A program made the position numbers and the translations under genes. From assembly GCF_014200505.1 (NCBI RefSeq), contig NZ_JACHBX010000001.1, forward strand, positions 1,364,001 to 1,428,000: a stretch of DNA of 64,000 nucleotides, written 5' to 3'. Shown here piece by piece: positions 42,755 through 51,937 of this stretch. The notes beneath the pieces were generated by a model. The model saw only the letters and a list, made by a program, of their open reading frames with translations. It searched no databases and had not been told where the DNA came from. Each line of letters begins with the position of its first letter. Position 1 is the stretch's first letter. This DNA comes from Massilia aurea (GTDB lineage: Bacteria; Pseudomonadota; Gammaproteobacteria; Burkholderiales; Burkholderiaceae_D).

Positions 42755-44316
42755 CGCGCCGCGTCGAGTTGCAGCAGGTAGACGTCGTTCTCGCGCAGCG
42801 GCAATGCAGTGCTGAAAACGCCATCGCGCCCGATTGTCACCGACGCCTGCTTCAACGGCTTCCCGGTCGCCGTCGCTTTCAGTGCAGCGACCTGCGGGCG
42901 CGTCAGCTGCTTGGGCGAGCCCATGCCGATATACGCCGTGAACGCATCGTTCTGCTTGTAGCCGACCTGCGAGACCGTCATCGTGTAGGCGCCGGGCTTC
43001 AGACCACGCATCGCGACCTTGACCTGGCCTTTCGACTTCGGCGGCAGGTCCTTGATGAAGTACTGCTGGTTGTTGATCCCAGCCGGCAGCGTGTGCGAGT
43101 AATCCCACAGCAGCACCTGGGCGTTGCCCTTGTCGTCGAGCGTCGCCGTCGAATCCAGGTCGGCGTTCTTCAGCTCACGGTCGCCCAGCTGGTTGAGGAA
43201 CTGGTAAGCAAAATAGGCCGGCTTCTTGATCCCCTGCGTGTTCATCAAGCCGAAGCCGCCATGGAAGGCCTCGAAACGCGGACCGGCTTCCTCGAAGATG
43301 TCGGTAAATACCCAGTACGACATCGACTGCACGGCGCCAGTGCTCTGCTTGAGCTTTCTCAGGATGTAGGCTGGCTGGTGGTAGCTGTCATGAGTCGGAT
43401 CGGACGGCGTGTACGACGAACTCCATTCGGTGTAGTGCAGCTCGAGCTTCGGCATGGCGGACGCGTCGATTTCCTTGCGGTTCTTGAGCACGTCGTGGGT
43501 CACGGCCATCGGGTCGGGGCTCAGGACCGTGCCGGTAGTGCCGAATTCGTCGAGGAAGCCCTGGTTCACGCCGTACGAGTGGGTGGAGACGAAATCGAGG
43601 GGCACACTGTTCTTGCTGGCGTACCCGATCATCTCGGGAATCCAGGCCGCGCCGGCAGTGCCCGGGCCGCCCACGCGGTACGACGCGTCGACGCTCTTGA
43701 CGGCGCGCGCGGCGTGCGCATACAGCTTGAAGTACTCGTCCTGCGTGCCGGCCCAGAAACCGTCCAGGTTCGGTTCATTCCAGACTTCGAAGTACCAGCT
43801 TGCCACTTCGGCCTTGCCATAGCGCTCGGTCCAGTGTGTGGTGAGCGCCTTGATCAGGCGCTCCCACTGCGCGTAGTCGCGCGGCGGCGTGACATTACCG
43901 CGCCACCAGAAGATGGTCTTGGTGCCGCTGGCCATGGCGGATGGCATGAAGCCCAGTTCCACGAACGGCTTGATGCCGACGCTTTGCAGGTAGTCGAACA
44001 GGGCGTCGACGTACTGGAAGTTGTACTGCTCCTTGCCCTGCGCATCGATGCGGAACACGGCCATGTCGTCGCTCAGCAGGCCATGCATGCGGATGTAGCG
44101 AAAGCCCGTGTCCTTGCGCAGTTCGGCCAGCTGCTGCTGCCAGTCGGCGCGCAGGCCTTCATTGGCGCGACCGGCGCCAACCGACAGGTTGAACATGCGA
44201 TCGAGCTGGCCCTTGACCTGCGTGACATCGACGTCAATGACACGTTGCTGCGCATGGGCCACGGCTGGCAGGGCAAGCAGGGTCGCCAGCGTCATGGTGG
44301 TAATCGTGTGCTTCAT
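42751..44316 (-). CDS. Glycoside hydrolase family 39 beta-xylosidase-like enzyme (secreted)
   Basis: A 521-residue protein with a signal peptide (MKHTITTMTLATLLALPAVA, cleavage near AHA-QQ at residue ~22). The GH39 barrel shows the acid/base glutamate in WYFEVWNEPNLDGFWAG and the nucleophile in KLELHYTEWSSSYTPSD; VGGPGTAGAAWIPEM and DFVSTHSYGVNQG are further family texts. A beta-sandwich follows from about 400. GH39 enzymes release beta-linked xylose. The start overlaps the AraC stop (ATGA), and it is the last gene of the symporter-GH3-AraC-GH39 block. Confidence 0.85.
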   Translation of the reverse strand: MKHTITTMTLATLLALPAVAHAQQRVIDVDVTQVKGQLDRMFNLSVGAGRANEGLRADWQQQLAELRKDTGFRYIRMHGLLSDDMAVFRIDAQGKEQYNFQYVDALFDYLQSVGIKPFVELGFMPSAMASGTKTIFWWRGNVTPPRDYAQWERLIKALTTHWTERYGKAEVASWYFEVWNEPNLDGFWAGTQDEYFKLYAHAARAVKSVDASYRVGGPGTAGAAWIPEMIGYASKNSVPLDFVSTHSYGVNQGFLDEFGTTGTVLSPDPMAVTHDVLKNRKEIDASAMPKLELHYTEWSSSYTPSDPTHDSYHQPAYILRKLKQSTGAVQSMSYWVFTDIFEEAGPRFEAFHGGFGLMNTQGIKKPAYFAYQFLNQLGDRELKNADLDSTATLDDKGNAQVLLWDYSHTLPAGINNQQYFIKDLPPKSKGQVKVAMRGLKPGAYTMTVSQVGYKQNDAFTAYIGMGSPKQLTRPQVAALKATATGKPLKQASVTIGRDGVFSTALPLRENDVYLLQLDAAR

Positions 44317-44717
44317 GGGGTCTTTTCTCCGGATGTGGGCGAGGGGCAGATGGGCGTGCGATGCGCTTGCGCCCGAAATGCCCTCGGTGTGCAGCCATAA
44401 TCGAGCTTGAACAGCTTGTTGAAGTACGAAACGTGGTTGTAGCCCACTGTGTAGGCGATGTCGGTGATGCTGGCCGAATCGCGTTCGGCCAGCAGGCGCG
44501 CTGCCTCGGTCAGGCGCAACCGGTTCAGGTAACCGGTGAACGTACAACCCAGTTCCGCCTTGAGCACGTCGTTGACCTTGTTGCGGTTCACGCCAGCGCC
44601 ATGCGCAACCGCGCCCAACTCGAGCTCCGAATCCGCGAAACGGCTGGCGATCGCGTGCAGGATTGCGGATTTTTCGCGGTCCCGATGCGGGGCAGGCGAG
44701 CGCTGCTGGCAGGCCAC
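44313..44717 (-). CDS. Minimal AraC-family DNA-binding protein
   Basis: A 134-residue protein that begins at a GTG because TGA is in frame three codons upstream. It consists only of the AraC/XylS two helix-turn-helix domain: LGAVAHGAGVNRNKVNDVL, LNRLRLTEAARLLAERDSASITDIAYTVGYNHVSYFNKLFKLDYGCTPRAFR. The usual N-terminal sugar-sensing domain is absent. Its stop overlaps the GH39 start as ATGA, and it follows GH3 by 43 bases, so it is inside the enzyme operon. It may be a truncated or a stand-alone regulator. Confidence 0.78.
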   Translation of the reverse strand: MACQQRSPAPHRDREKSAILHAIASRFADSELELGAVAHGAGVNRNKVNDVLKAELGCTFTGYLNRLRLTEAARLLAERDSASITDIAYTVGYNHVSYFNKLFKLDYGCTPRAFRAQAHRTPICPSPTSGEKTP

Positions 44718-44760
44718 GAGCGTTCAGTCTTTCAGTCGCTGGTCGTGTACAGGTCTGCGA

Positions 44761-46989
44761 TCAGCGCGCGCCTGCGGCAAACTCGCGCGCTGGCAGGCGC
44801 ACCGTCACCGTCGCTACCGGCGCATCGGCTGCCGTCGACAGGATCACGCGGTAGTCGCCGGCCGCGATCTTCCAGCGGTTGCTGGCGCCGTCGAACACTG
44901 CCAGCGTGCGCGGATCGATCGTCACCTCGCTGGTGCGGTTTGCGCCGGCGTCCAGTGCCAGCTTGTCCCAGCCACCGAGGCGCTTCGGTGCTTCCCAGCC
45001 GGCGCCCACTTTCGATACGTACACCTGCGGCACCGCCTTGCCGGCGCGCGCACCGCTGTTTGCCACATTGAAGCGCACGCGGATGCTGCCGTTCGTCGCG
45101 TCGGCCTTCAGGTTCGTGTAGGTGAAGCTCGTGTACGACAGGCCGTGGCCGAACGCGAACAGCGGCTTGTGGCCTTTCAGGTCGAACCACTTGTAGCCGA
45201 CGGCGGCGCCCTCGATGTCGTAGTCGACGTCAAAGCGCGTGTCCTTCGGCAGGTCGATGCCATCGATCTTGGGGCGTGGCAGCTGGTTCTCGGCCAGCGG
45301 GAAGGTCTGCGGCAGGCGGCCCGATGCATCGACTTCGCCCGTCAGCACGCGTGCGATGGCTTCGGCGCCGTTCGTGCCCGGATACCAGGCCTCCACCACG
45401 CCGGCTACATCGTTGACCCAAGGCATCGTGACCGGCGTACCCGTTTGCAGCACGACGACGGTGCGGGCATTGGCCTTGGCCACTGCGGCGATCAGCGCGT
45501 CCTGGTTATTCGGCAGCGCCAGCGTCGGCACGTCGGCCGCTTCGGATGTCCACTGCGTCGCGAACACCAGCACCACGTCGGCGCCCGCCGCGACTTTCGC
45601 GGCCGCGGCAGCGTCCTTGCCATCGTGCCAGGTGATCTTGGCCTTGGTGCGCGCCGCCAGCGCCTTCATTGGCGAGCCTGGCAGGTAGACCATCGGGCCT
45701 GGCCAGGCAGCCGGGCCTTCGTTCGGCACGGCCATGCCGCCGCGCGGATAGACCTGCGCCGAGCCGCCACCCGACAGCACGCCCTTGTTGGCGTGCCCGC
45801 CGATGATCGCGATGCGCTGCACGTCCTTCGCCAGCGGCAGCACGTTGTCCTTGTTCTTGAGCAGGACGATGGCTTCTTCGGCGTCCGCCTGCGAAATCTT
45901 GCCATGCGCCGTATAGTCGATGTCCTTGGCCTGGACCTTGACGGGATGATCCAGCGCGCCGTGTGCGCCCAGCGCCCACAGGATGCGGGCCACCATGTCG
46001 TCCAGGCGTGCCTGTGGCACATGGCCGTTCTCGACAGCCTCTTTCAGCGCGCCGTCGAAGTAGGGCGACTTGTCGAACGGGTAGCCCGACTGCTGGTCCA
46101 GACCCGCCAGCGCGGCCGGGATTGTCGAGTGGGCCGCGCCCCAGTCGGACATCACGTAACCCTTGTAGCCCCAGTCGCCCTTGAGCACCTTGTTGAGCAG
46201 GTGGTCGTTCTCGCAGCCATACGGTCCATTGATGCGGTTGTACGAGCACATGACCGAGCCCGGGTCGCCCCGTTCGATCGCGATCTGGAAGGCCAGCAGA
46301 TCGGACATGCGGCCCGCGGCATCGTTGATCTTGACATTGAGGTGGTTGCGGCCCGTCTCCTGGTCGTTGTACGCGTAGTGTTTGAGTGTCGAGACGACGT
46401 GGTTGGACTGCACGCCGCGAATCTGTTCACCGGCCATGATCCCGGCCAGCAGCGGATCTTCGCCCGTGTACTCGAAGTTGCGGCCATTGCGCGGCTCGCG
46501 CGCCAGGTTCACGCTCCCGCCCAGCATCACGTTGAAGCCCGACAGGCGCGCTTCCTTGCCGATCATCGCTGCGCCCTCGAACGCCAGCTGCGGATTCCAG
46601 GTGGCGGCGGTGGCAATCCCGGCCGGCAGCGACGTGCGCTCGCGCGCATCCTTGCCCGGTTGCGAGGCCACGCCGATGCCGGCGTCGGTCAGCCACTGCG
46701 GCGTGATGCCCAGGCGCTCGATGCCCTTGATGAAACCGGCCGACTGGGGCAGGGCGCCGGTCGGCGCTTTCTGGCCCTTGAATTCGGTGCCGAAGTAGCC
46801 AAAGACCATGCCGATCTTTTCATCGAGCGTCATCTGGCTCACCAGTTTGGCGGCGCGCTGTTGAGCCGCATCCGCTGCAGCAGTCGGCGCTGCAGTCGGC
46901 GCAGCGGCTGGTGCTGCATGCGCCGCACCAAAGGCGAGGGCAGCGGCGAGGGCGATGGCCGAACGGCCGAAGGGCAAAGCTGGGTGCAT
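44761..46989 (-). CDS. Glycoside hydrolase family 3 beta-glucosidase (secreted)
   Basis: A 742-residue protein with signal peptide (cleavage near AHA-AP, residue ~26) and an Ala/Pro/Thr linker. The (alpha/beta)8 domain starts KLVSQMTLDEKIGMVFGYFG and includes HVVSTLKHYAYNDQETGRNH and the nucleophile aspartate in YVMSDWGAAHST. The second domain includes GKISQADAEEAIVLLKN and PQTFPLAENQLP, and a fibronectin-like domain ends the protein (YKWFDLKGHKPLFAFGHGLSY onward). It would cleave the glucose of the xyloglucan backbone oligosaccharides. An AAGGAGACATACAC site precedes the ATG. Confidence 0.9.
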   Translation of the reverse strand: MHPALPFGRSAIALAAALAFGAAHAAPAAAPTAAPTAAADAAQQRAAKLVSQMTLDEKIGMVFGYFGTEFKGQKAPTGALPQSAGFIKGIERLGITPQWLTDAGIGVASQPGKDARERTSLPAGIATAATWNPQLAFEGAAMIGKEARLSGFNVMLGGSVNLAREPRNGRNFEYTGEDPLLAGIMAGEQIRGVQSNHVVSTLKHYAYNDQETGRNHLNVKINDAAGRMSDLLAFQIAIERGDPGSVMCSYNRINGPYGCENDHLLNKVLKGDWGYKGYVMSDWGAAHSTIPAALAGLDQQSGYPFDKSPYFDGALKEAVENGHVPQARLDDMVARILWALGAHGALDHPVKVQAKDIDYTAHGKISQADAEEAIVLLKNKDNVLPLAKDVQRIAIIGGHANKGVLSGGGSAQVYPRGGMAVPNEGPAAWPGPMVYLPGSPMKALAARTKAKITWHDGKDAAAAAKVAAGADVVLVFATQWTSEAADVPTLALPNNQDALIAAVAKANARTVVVLQTGTPVTMPWVNDVAGVVEAWYPGTNGAEAIARVLTGEVDASGRLPQTFPLAENQLPRPKIDGIDLPKDTRFDVDYDIEGAAVGYKWFDLKGHKPLFAFGHGLSYTSFTYTNLKADATNGSIRVRFNVANSGARAGKAVPQVYVSKVGAGWEAPKRLGGWDKLALDAGANRTSEVTIDPRTLAVFDGASNRWKIAAGDYRVILSTAADAPVATVTVRLPAREFAAGAR

Positions 46990-47037
46990 GTGTATGTCTC
47001 CTTGAATTTTTATAATGGTGTTGGCAGCGCAGCGACC

Positions 47038-48717
47038 TTACCACCACGCACTGTAGATCGCGATCAGCGCGATGCAGATGACGGTCGCGCCGAACGCGAA
47101 CCCCGGCTGCACCTTGAACATCGACGCTTCGACTTCGACGCCCTTGCTCTGCTCGAGGCCAGCTTTCGGCCACAGCTTGCTGATGATGACCATGCCGATG
47201 ATGACGACGACGAACACGATCGCCATCCGGTCGACGAATGGAATCTCGTAGACGCCGGCGCTGTTCGGCACGGCGAAACCGATCGGCGCCAGGAACGCCA
47301 GGTCCATCAGGCCCGGCAAAAACTTGAGGATGATCGAGCCAAGAAAGCCGCCGACCGTGGCAAACATCGCCGCGCTCGCCGTCGCTGGCCGCCAGAAGAA
47401 GCCCATCAGGAACATGGCCAGAATGCCGGGCGAGACGAAGCCCGTGTATTCCTGGATGTACTGGAAGCCGCCTTTCTTGTCGATGCCCATGAACGGCGCG
47501 ATCAGCACCGCCAGCAGCATCGCCACGACCACGGTCACGCGGCCGATCCAGACCATGCGCTGTTCGGAGATGCCCTTGTTGAAGGCTTTCTTGTGGATGT
47601 CGAAGGTGTAGATGGTGGCGATGCTGTTGGCCTTGCCGGCCAACGACGCGACCACCGCTGCCGTCAGCGCGGCAAACGCGATGCCTTTCAGGCCGGTAGG
47701 CAGCAGCGTGAGCAGCACCGGATACGCGCGGTCGGGATTGACGTCCGCGCCCACGCCCATCGATGCGCCCAGCACGCCCTGCTGGTGCAGCACGAACGCG
47801 GCGATGCCCGGCAGGACGACGATCACCGGCATCAGCAGCTTGAGGCCTGCCGCGAACAGGATGCCCTTGCGCGCCGTGTGCAGGTCGGCGCCCAGCGCGC
47901 GCTGGATGATGTACTGGTTGCAGCCCCAGTAGTTCAGGTTCACGATCAGCATGCCGCCAATCAGAATCGACACGCCGGGCAGGTCGAGGTAATTCGGATT
48001 GTCGCGCGTGAGCACCATGTCGAAGTGATCGGGCGCTACGCCCAGCAGGTGATTGAAGCCGGCCATCACGCCACCGCCGCCATTGTTCTGCGCGACCAGG
48101 TCGAGCGCGAGCCAGGTGGTCACCAGGCCGCCGAGCACCAGGCACAGGACCTGGATCACGTCGGTGTAACCGATGACCTTCATGCCGCCCAGCGTGATGA
48201 TGACGGCGAACACGGCCAGGAACACCATGCAGGTCCAGACGTCGATACCGGCGATGGCGCCGATGGCCAGCGCGCCCAGGTACAGGATCGAGGTCAGGTT
48301 GACGATGACGTACAGCGACAGCCAGAACAGCGCCATGACGGTGGCGACCGTGCTGTCGTAACGCTGTTCGAGAAACTGGGGCATCGTGTAGATGCGGTTG
48401 CGGCGGTAGATCGGCATGAAGAACACGGCCACCAGGATCAGCGTGAACGCGCCCATCAGCTCATAGACGGCGATTGCCATGCCCATCTTGAAGCCCGAGC
48501 CGCTCATGCCGATGAACTGCTCGGCCGAGATGTTCGATGCGATCATCGAGGCACCGATGGCCCACCAGGTCAGCGAGCCTTCAGCCAGAAAGTAATCGTG
48601 CGAGGCGGAGGCCGAGCGCTGCTTGCGCTTGTAGACCCAGAAGCCGTAGCCGGCCACGATGATGAAGTAGACAAAAAAGACGAACGTGTCCAGCGACGAG
48701 AAAGTCGAGCTTTGCAT
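47038..48717 (-). CDS. Sodium/sugar symporter, SSS family (SGLT-like)
   Basis: A 559-residue inner-membrane protein with about 13-14 hydrophobic segments. The N terminus YFLAEGSLTWWAIGASMIASNISAEQFIGMSGSGF is the SGLT core, and ASNISAEQ corresponds to the region of the sodium site. NYWGCNQYIIQRALGA and FAALTAAVVASLAGKANS are also family marks. vSGLT-type carriers import galactose or glucose with sodium. In this cluster it likely imports galactose, glucose or short oligosaccharides released in the periplasm. It starts 24 bases after the terminator hairpin that follows the TonB receptor gene. Confidence 0.9.
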   Translation of the reverse strand: MQSSTFSSLDTFVFFVYFIIVAGYGFWVYKRKQRSASASHDYFLAEGSLTWWAIGASMIASNISAEQFIGMSGSGFKMGMAIAVYELMGAFTLILVAVFFMPIYRRNRIYTMPQFLEQRYDSTVATVMALFWLSLYVIVNLTSILYLGALAIGAIAGIDVWTCMVFLAVFAVIITLGGMKVIGYTDVIQVLCLVLGGLVTTWLALDLVAQNNGGGGVMAGFNHLLGVAPDHFDMVLTRDNPNYLDLPGVSILIGGMLIVNLNYWGCNQYIIQRALGADLHTARKGILFAAGLKLLMPVIVVLPGIAAFVLHQQGVLGASMGVGADVNPDRAYPVLLTLLPTGLKGIAFAALTAAVVASLAGKANSIATIYTFDIHKKAFNKGISEQRMVWIGRVTVVVAMLLAVLIAPFMGIDKKGGFQYIQEYTGFVSPGILAMFLMGFFWRPATASAAMFATVGGFLGSIILKFLPGLMDLAFLAPIGFAVPNSAGVYEIPFVDRMAIVFVVVIIGMVIISKLWPKAGLEQSKGVEVEASMFKVQPGFAFGATVICIALIAIYSAWW

Positions 48718-48740
48718 GGGTCGGGTTTTCCTGGAAAAGC

Positions 48741-48784
48741 AAAAAGCCCGCTGACCTGCCGCGCGGGGCGGCAGGTCAGCGGGC
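48741..48784 (-). terminator. Intrinsic terminator after the TonB receptor gene
   Basis: Perfect 15-base arms GCCCGCTGACCTGCC (48746-48760) and GGCAGGTCAGCGGGC (48770-48784) enclose a 9-base loop; on the minus strand five T follow (48745-48741). The symporter start codon is only 24 bases beyond the T run, so the terminator is inside what is otherwise a single-direction gene block. Confidence 0.88.
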
Positions 48785-48807
48785 GTCGGGATTACATCGG
48801 CATCGAC

Positions 48808-51804
48808 TTAGAAGGTCACGCCCAGACGCACGCTGTAGCGGGGACCGCTGACGAACCACGCACGGCCCTTGTCGCCGATGTGGTGCGTCATGATCTGCTT
48901 GTACTTCGCGTCCGTCAGGTTGGTGCCCTGGAAGTCGAGGCGGAAGTTCTCGTTGAACTTGTAGCTGACACCACCATCGAGCTGACCGTAGTCGTCGGCC
49001 CAGATCGGCAAGCCCCAGGCAATCACGTTCTGGCCGACGGTCGGGCTGTCCGGATTGGTGTCCACGCCATTGGTGCCGTTGGTGCCGTTGTTGTTGTTAC
49101 CCAGGAGGCTCTTCGAGCGCCAGCTGTAAGCCAGACGCGCCGACCATGGGCCCTTGTCGTACAGCAGCGCCAGGTTGTACGAGTTGCGCGACAGGTATTC
49201 CAGCGGCAGGTCGCCGAAAGTACGGCCATCGGTGTCGCAGCCGTTCAGGTTCAGGTTCAGGTTGGCTGCGCCGCTCACGTTCGAGCAGTACTGCGAGTAC
49301 ACCGGGCTATACAGGTCGCGCTTGCTCTTGACGTGCGTGTAGTTGGCCTGCACACCGAAGCCCGACATCCAGCCTGGCAGCTTGTCGAAGTACTGCTGGT
49401 ACGCCATCTCGATGCCGCGTGCCGAACCACGTGCGCCGTTGACGGGCGTCGCCACATTGAAATCGATTACACGGCCGGTCGAGTCAGTCAGCTGGTAAGC
49501 CGAATTCTGCTTGACGATGATGTCCTTCAGGCGCTTGTCGAACACGGCGAAGGTCAGCGAACCGGCCTGGGCGAAGTACCACTCGGCGGTCAGGTCCATA
49601 TTGCGCGAGGTGACCGGGCGCAGCAGCGGGTTGCCAACGGATTCGCCGGTATGGGCCACGGAGGTCACGTTGGTGACCTGGTCGGCGCCGGTGCCGCTGG
49701 TCGTGCTCTGCACGCTCTGGCCCAGTGTCGTGTAGGCCTGCAGCTGGCCGAAGTCAGGGCGCGACATGCCCTTGCCAAGTGCAAAGCGGAACTGCAGCTG
49801 GTCGGTCGCTTTCATGCGCAGGTTCAGACTCGGCAGCCAGTTGTGGTAGCTGTTCTCGTAATCCTGGCGGCCGGCGAACGGCGCGATGATCGGCACACCC
49901 AGACCGGTGGTGCCGCCTGGCGGGATGATAAAGGTCGAGTTGTACACGGTGTAGCCGAACGACTTGTTATCGGTCTTCACGTAGCGCACGCCGATATTAC
50001 CGTCGATCGGCATTTTCAGGTCATCAAACGCAAAGCGCAGCTGCGAGTAGATCGCCTTGGTCTTCTCGGACTGCTCGTTGTCGCCCGATGGGTTGGCTTC
50101 GCCGAAGGCGGCCGCTTTCCATGGATCGCAGCTGTTGCCAGCCTGTGCACACAAGATGTCGTGGTAGCTGTGCAGCTGAGCGTAGGTGCCTGGATAGCCG
50201 GCCACGAGCGACTTCGCAGGGAACACGACGGCCGGGACGCTGGCGTCGCCGTTGAAGAAGTTCTTGAACTGGTTGACCGTCGTCGGCGCGTTGAAGCGTG
50301 GGTCGCTCAGAGTTGCCAGCTGGTTGATCTGCCAAGGCAACATCCAGCGCTGCGAAATCGCCGACCAGTTGTAGTTCGGGTTCGAGTTGATCGTCTTGGC
50401 ATCGCGGTCGGTGAAGCGCACGCCGACGCGGATGTCGCGCAGGACCGGATGGTCGAAGTCATACTTGACGTCGCCTTTCCATGCGGTCTGCTCGGTGACG
50501 CTGCGATCGCGGTGTTCCTGGGTAAAGGCCCAGAAATAGTTGTTCGGGTCGCTCAGGCCGGCGGTCTGGGCAGCATCGAACATCAGTTTCGGGTAGCTGC
50601 CGGTCAGGTCCAGATTCTGCTGCTGCATGATCGTGCCCAGTGCCACGGTCGAATCGAGACCTTCCGATTCGGCCTTGACGTGCTGGACGTCCGACGTCAG
50701 CGTCCAGTTGGTCGCCGGCTTCCATTCGACATTCCAGGCGACGTCGGTGGTGGACGAATCACGGTTCGAGGTACGGGTATTGTTGCCGAACTCGATACCG
50801 TTATTGGTTGGATTCGACAGGATGCCGCTCATGAACGCGCCATTGGCGTCGTACACGCCGTTGGTCACGCGCAGATTGGTCGGGTTGCCTTCGGCCGAGA
50901 ACAGCGCGTTCTCGTCCCATTGCATCTTGTACTTCGACTTGAAGTAGGTCAGGTGGCTGCGCAGCGTGTTGTCCAGCTTCCACTGCAGAGCGGCGTAGGC
51001 GCCCTGGCGCTTGCGCTCGAAGTCCAGCGTGCGCCACTGCGCGCCTTTTGGAATCCAGACCGTGCCGCCCGGTTCGGCATTGGCCACCGGATAGTACGGT
51101 TCCACCTGGAAGGCGTCGGTGCGGGTATTGCTTTCGGAATTGGCGTAGTTGACCAGCACGCCGAATTCGCCCATGTCCGTTTTCCAGCGGTTCGAATACA
51201 TGAACGAGCCGGCCGGGTCCTTCTTCTTGTTCAGTTCGGTGTACGTGCCTTCGACGCTGCCCGAGATGCGCTGGCCCTTGATGTCGAACGGCAGCGCCGT
51301 ACGTAGATTGACCAGGCCCGAAATGCCGCCTTCGATCTGTTCGGCGGACGGGTTCTTGTAGACGTCGACGCCGGCCATCAGCTCTGGCGGGACGTCCTCG
51401 AAGCTCAGTGCGCGGCCGCCATTGGACGAGAACGAGTCGCGGCCATTGAGCTCCGAGCGCACCCAGGTCAGGCCACGGATCGACACGCCCGAGCCTTCGA
51501 CCGAGAAGTGTTCCGGGTCGGAGCGCGACATGGTGCGGTCGATGGTGACGCCAGGGATGCGTTGCAGGACTTCGGTGATCGATTTATCGGGCAGTTTGCC
51601 AATGTCGTCGGCGACGATCGAATCGACGACCTCGTCCGAGTTCTTCTTGAGTTGCTGTGCGCTGTTGAGTGCGGCGCGCTGACCGGTAATGGTCACGACC
51701 TGTGCGTCGGCAGGGGCCGGGGCGGCTTCCTGGGCAAACGCTGCGGACAACCAGCACAGGTGTGCCACGCCCACGGCAATCGCCGATCGATTCAGATGCT
51801 TCAT
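48808..51804 (-). CDS. TonB-dependent receptor for plant-oligosaccharide uptake
   Basis: A 998-residue outer-membrane receptor with a signal peptide (MKHLNRSAIAVGVAHLCWLS, cleavage near AFA-QE at residue ~24). The plug begins VVTITGQRAALNSAQQLKKN, then ADDIGKLPDKSITEVLQRIPGVTI and GSGVSIRGLTWVRSELNGRD; the barrel ends in SVRLGVTF with the terminal aromatic residue. This is the Xanthomonas-Caulobacter receptor type used for plant carbohydrates. The GGAGAC site precedes the ATG. A promoter with a LacI-type site lies upstream, and a strong terminator follows. The neighbours suggest xyloglucan oligosaccharides as the cargo. Confidence 0.9.
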   Translation of the reverse strand: MKHLNRSAIAVGVAHLCWLSAAFAQEAAPAPADAQVVTITGQRAALNSAQQLKKNSDEVVDSIVADDIGKLPDKSITEVLQRIPGVTIDRTMSRSDPEHFSVEGSGVSIRGLTWVRSELNGRDSFSSNGGRALSFEDVPPELMAGVDVYKNPSAEQIEGGISGLVNLRTALPFDIKGQRISGSVEGTYTELNKKKDPAGSFMYSNRWKTDMGEFGVLVNYANSESNTRTDAFQVEPYYPVANAEPGGTVWIPKGAQWRTLDFERKRQGAYAALQWKLDNTLRSHLTYFKSKYKMQWDENALFSAEGNPTNLRVTNGVYDANGAFMSGILSNPTNNGIEFGNNTRTSNRDSSTTDVAWNVEWKPATNWTLTSDVQHVKAESEGLDSTVALGTIMQQQNLDLTGSYPKLMFDAAQTAGLSDPNNYFWAFTQEHRDRSVTEQTAWKGDVKYDFDHPVLRDIRVGVRFTDRDAKTINSNPNYNWSAISQRWMLPWQINQLATLSDPRFNAPTTVNQFKNFFNGDASVPAVVFPAKSLVAGYPGTYAQLHSYHDILCAQAGNSCDPWKAAAFGEANPSGDNEQSEKTKAIYSQLRFAFDDLKMPIDGNIGVRYVKTDNKSFGYTVYNSTFIIPPGGTTGLGVPIIAPFAGRQDYENSYHNWLPSLNLRMKATDQLQFRFALGKGMSRPDFGQLQAYTTLGQSVQSTTSGTGADQVTNVTSVAHTGESVGNPLLRPVTSRNMDLTAEWYFAQAGSLTFAVFDKRLKDIIVKQNSAYQLTDSTGRVIDFNVATPVNGARGSARGIEMAYQQYFDKLPGWMSGFGVQANYTHVKSKRDLYSPVYSQYCSNVSGAANLNLNLNGCDTDGRTFGDLPLEYLSRNSYNLALLYDKGPWSARLAYSWRSKSLLGNNNNGTNGTNGVDTNPDSPTVGQNVIAWGLPIWADDYGQLDGGVSYKFNENFRLDFQGTNLTDAKYKQIMTHHIGDKGRAWFVSGPRYSVRLGVTF

Positions 51805-51909
51805 TCTGTTGTCTCCGTCTTCGTTGTGAAGAGCCCATCTGCCGGGACTCTCTGCTGGAAATACCGTGCTCGTCAGGGGCGTAGGGGCGGCGTCCATGCA
51901 AGCTGTAAA

Positions 51910-51937
51910 ATAATATAACACTAAATGTTAGGCGCAA
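51910..51937 (-). promoter_or_regulatory. Probable promoter of the TonB receptor gene
   Basis: On the minus strand TTGCGC (51937-51932) and TATTAT (51915-51910) are separated by 16 bases and match three-four and five bases of the sigma70 consensus. The -35 box lies inside the LacI-type site at 51926-51940, so a bound repressor would block polymerase. Confidence 0.5.

Noticed and set aside
44536..51306. A giant protein of 2,256 residues on the plus strand.
   Set aside because: It lies opposite conserved genes (AraC, GH3, symporter, TonB receptor), has low-complexity His/Arg/Asp-rich content typical of antisense frames, and no recognisable domain.
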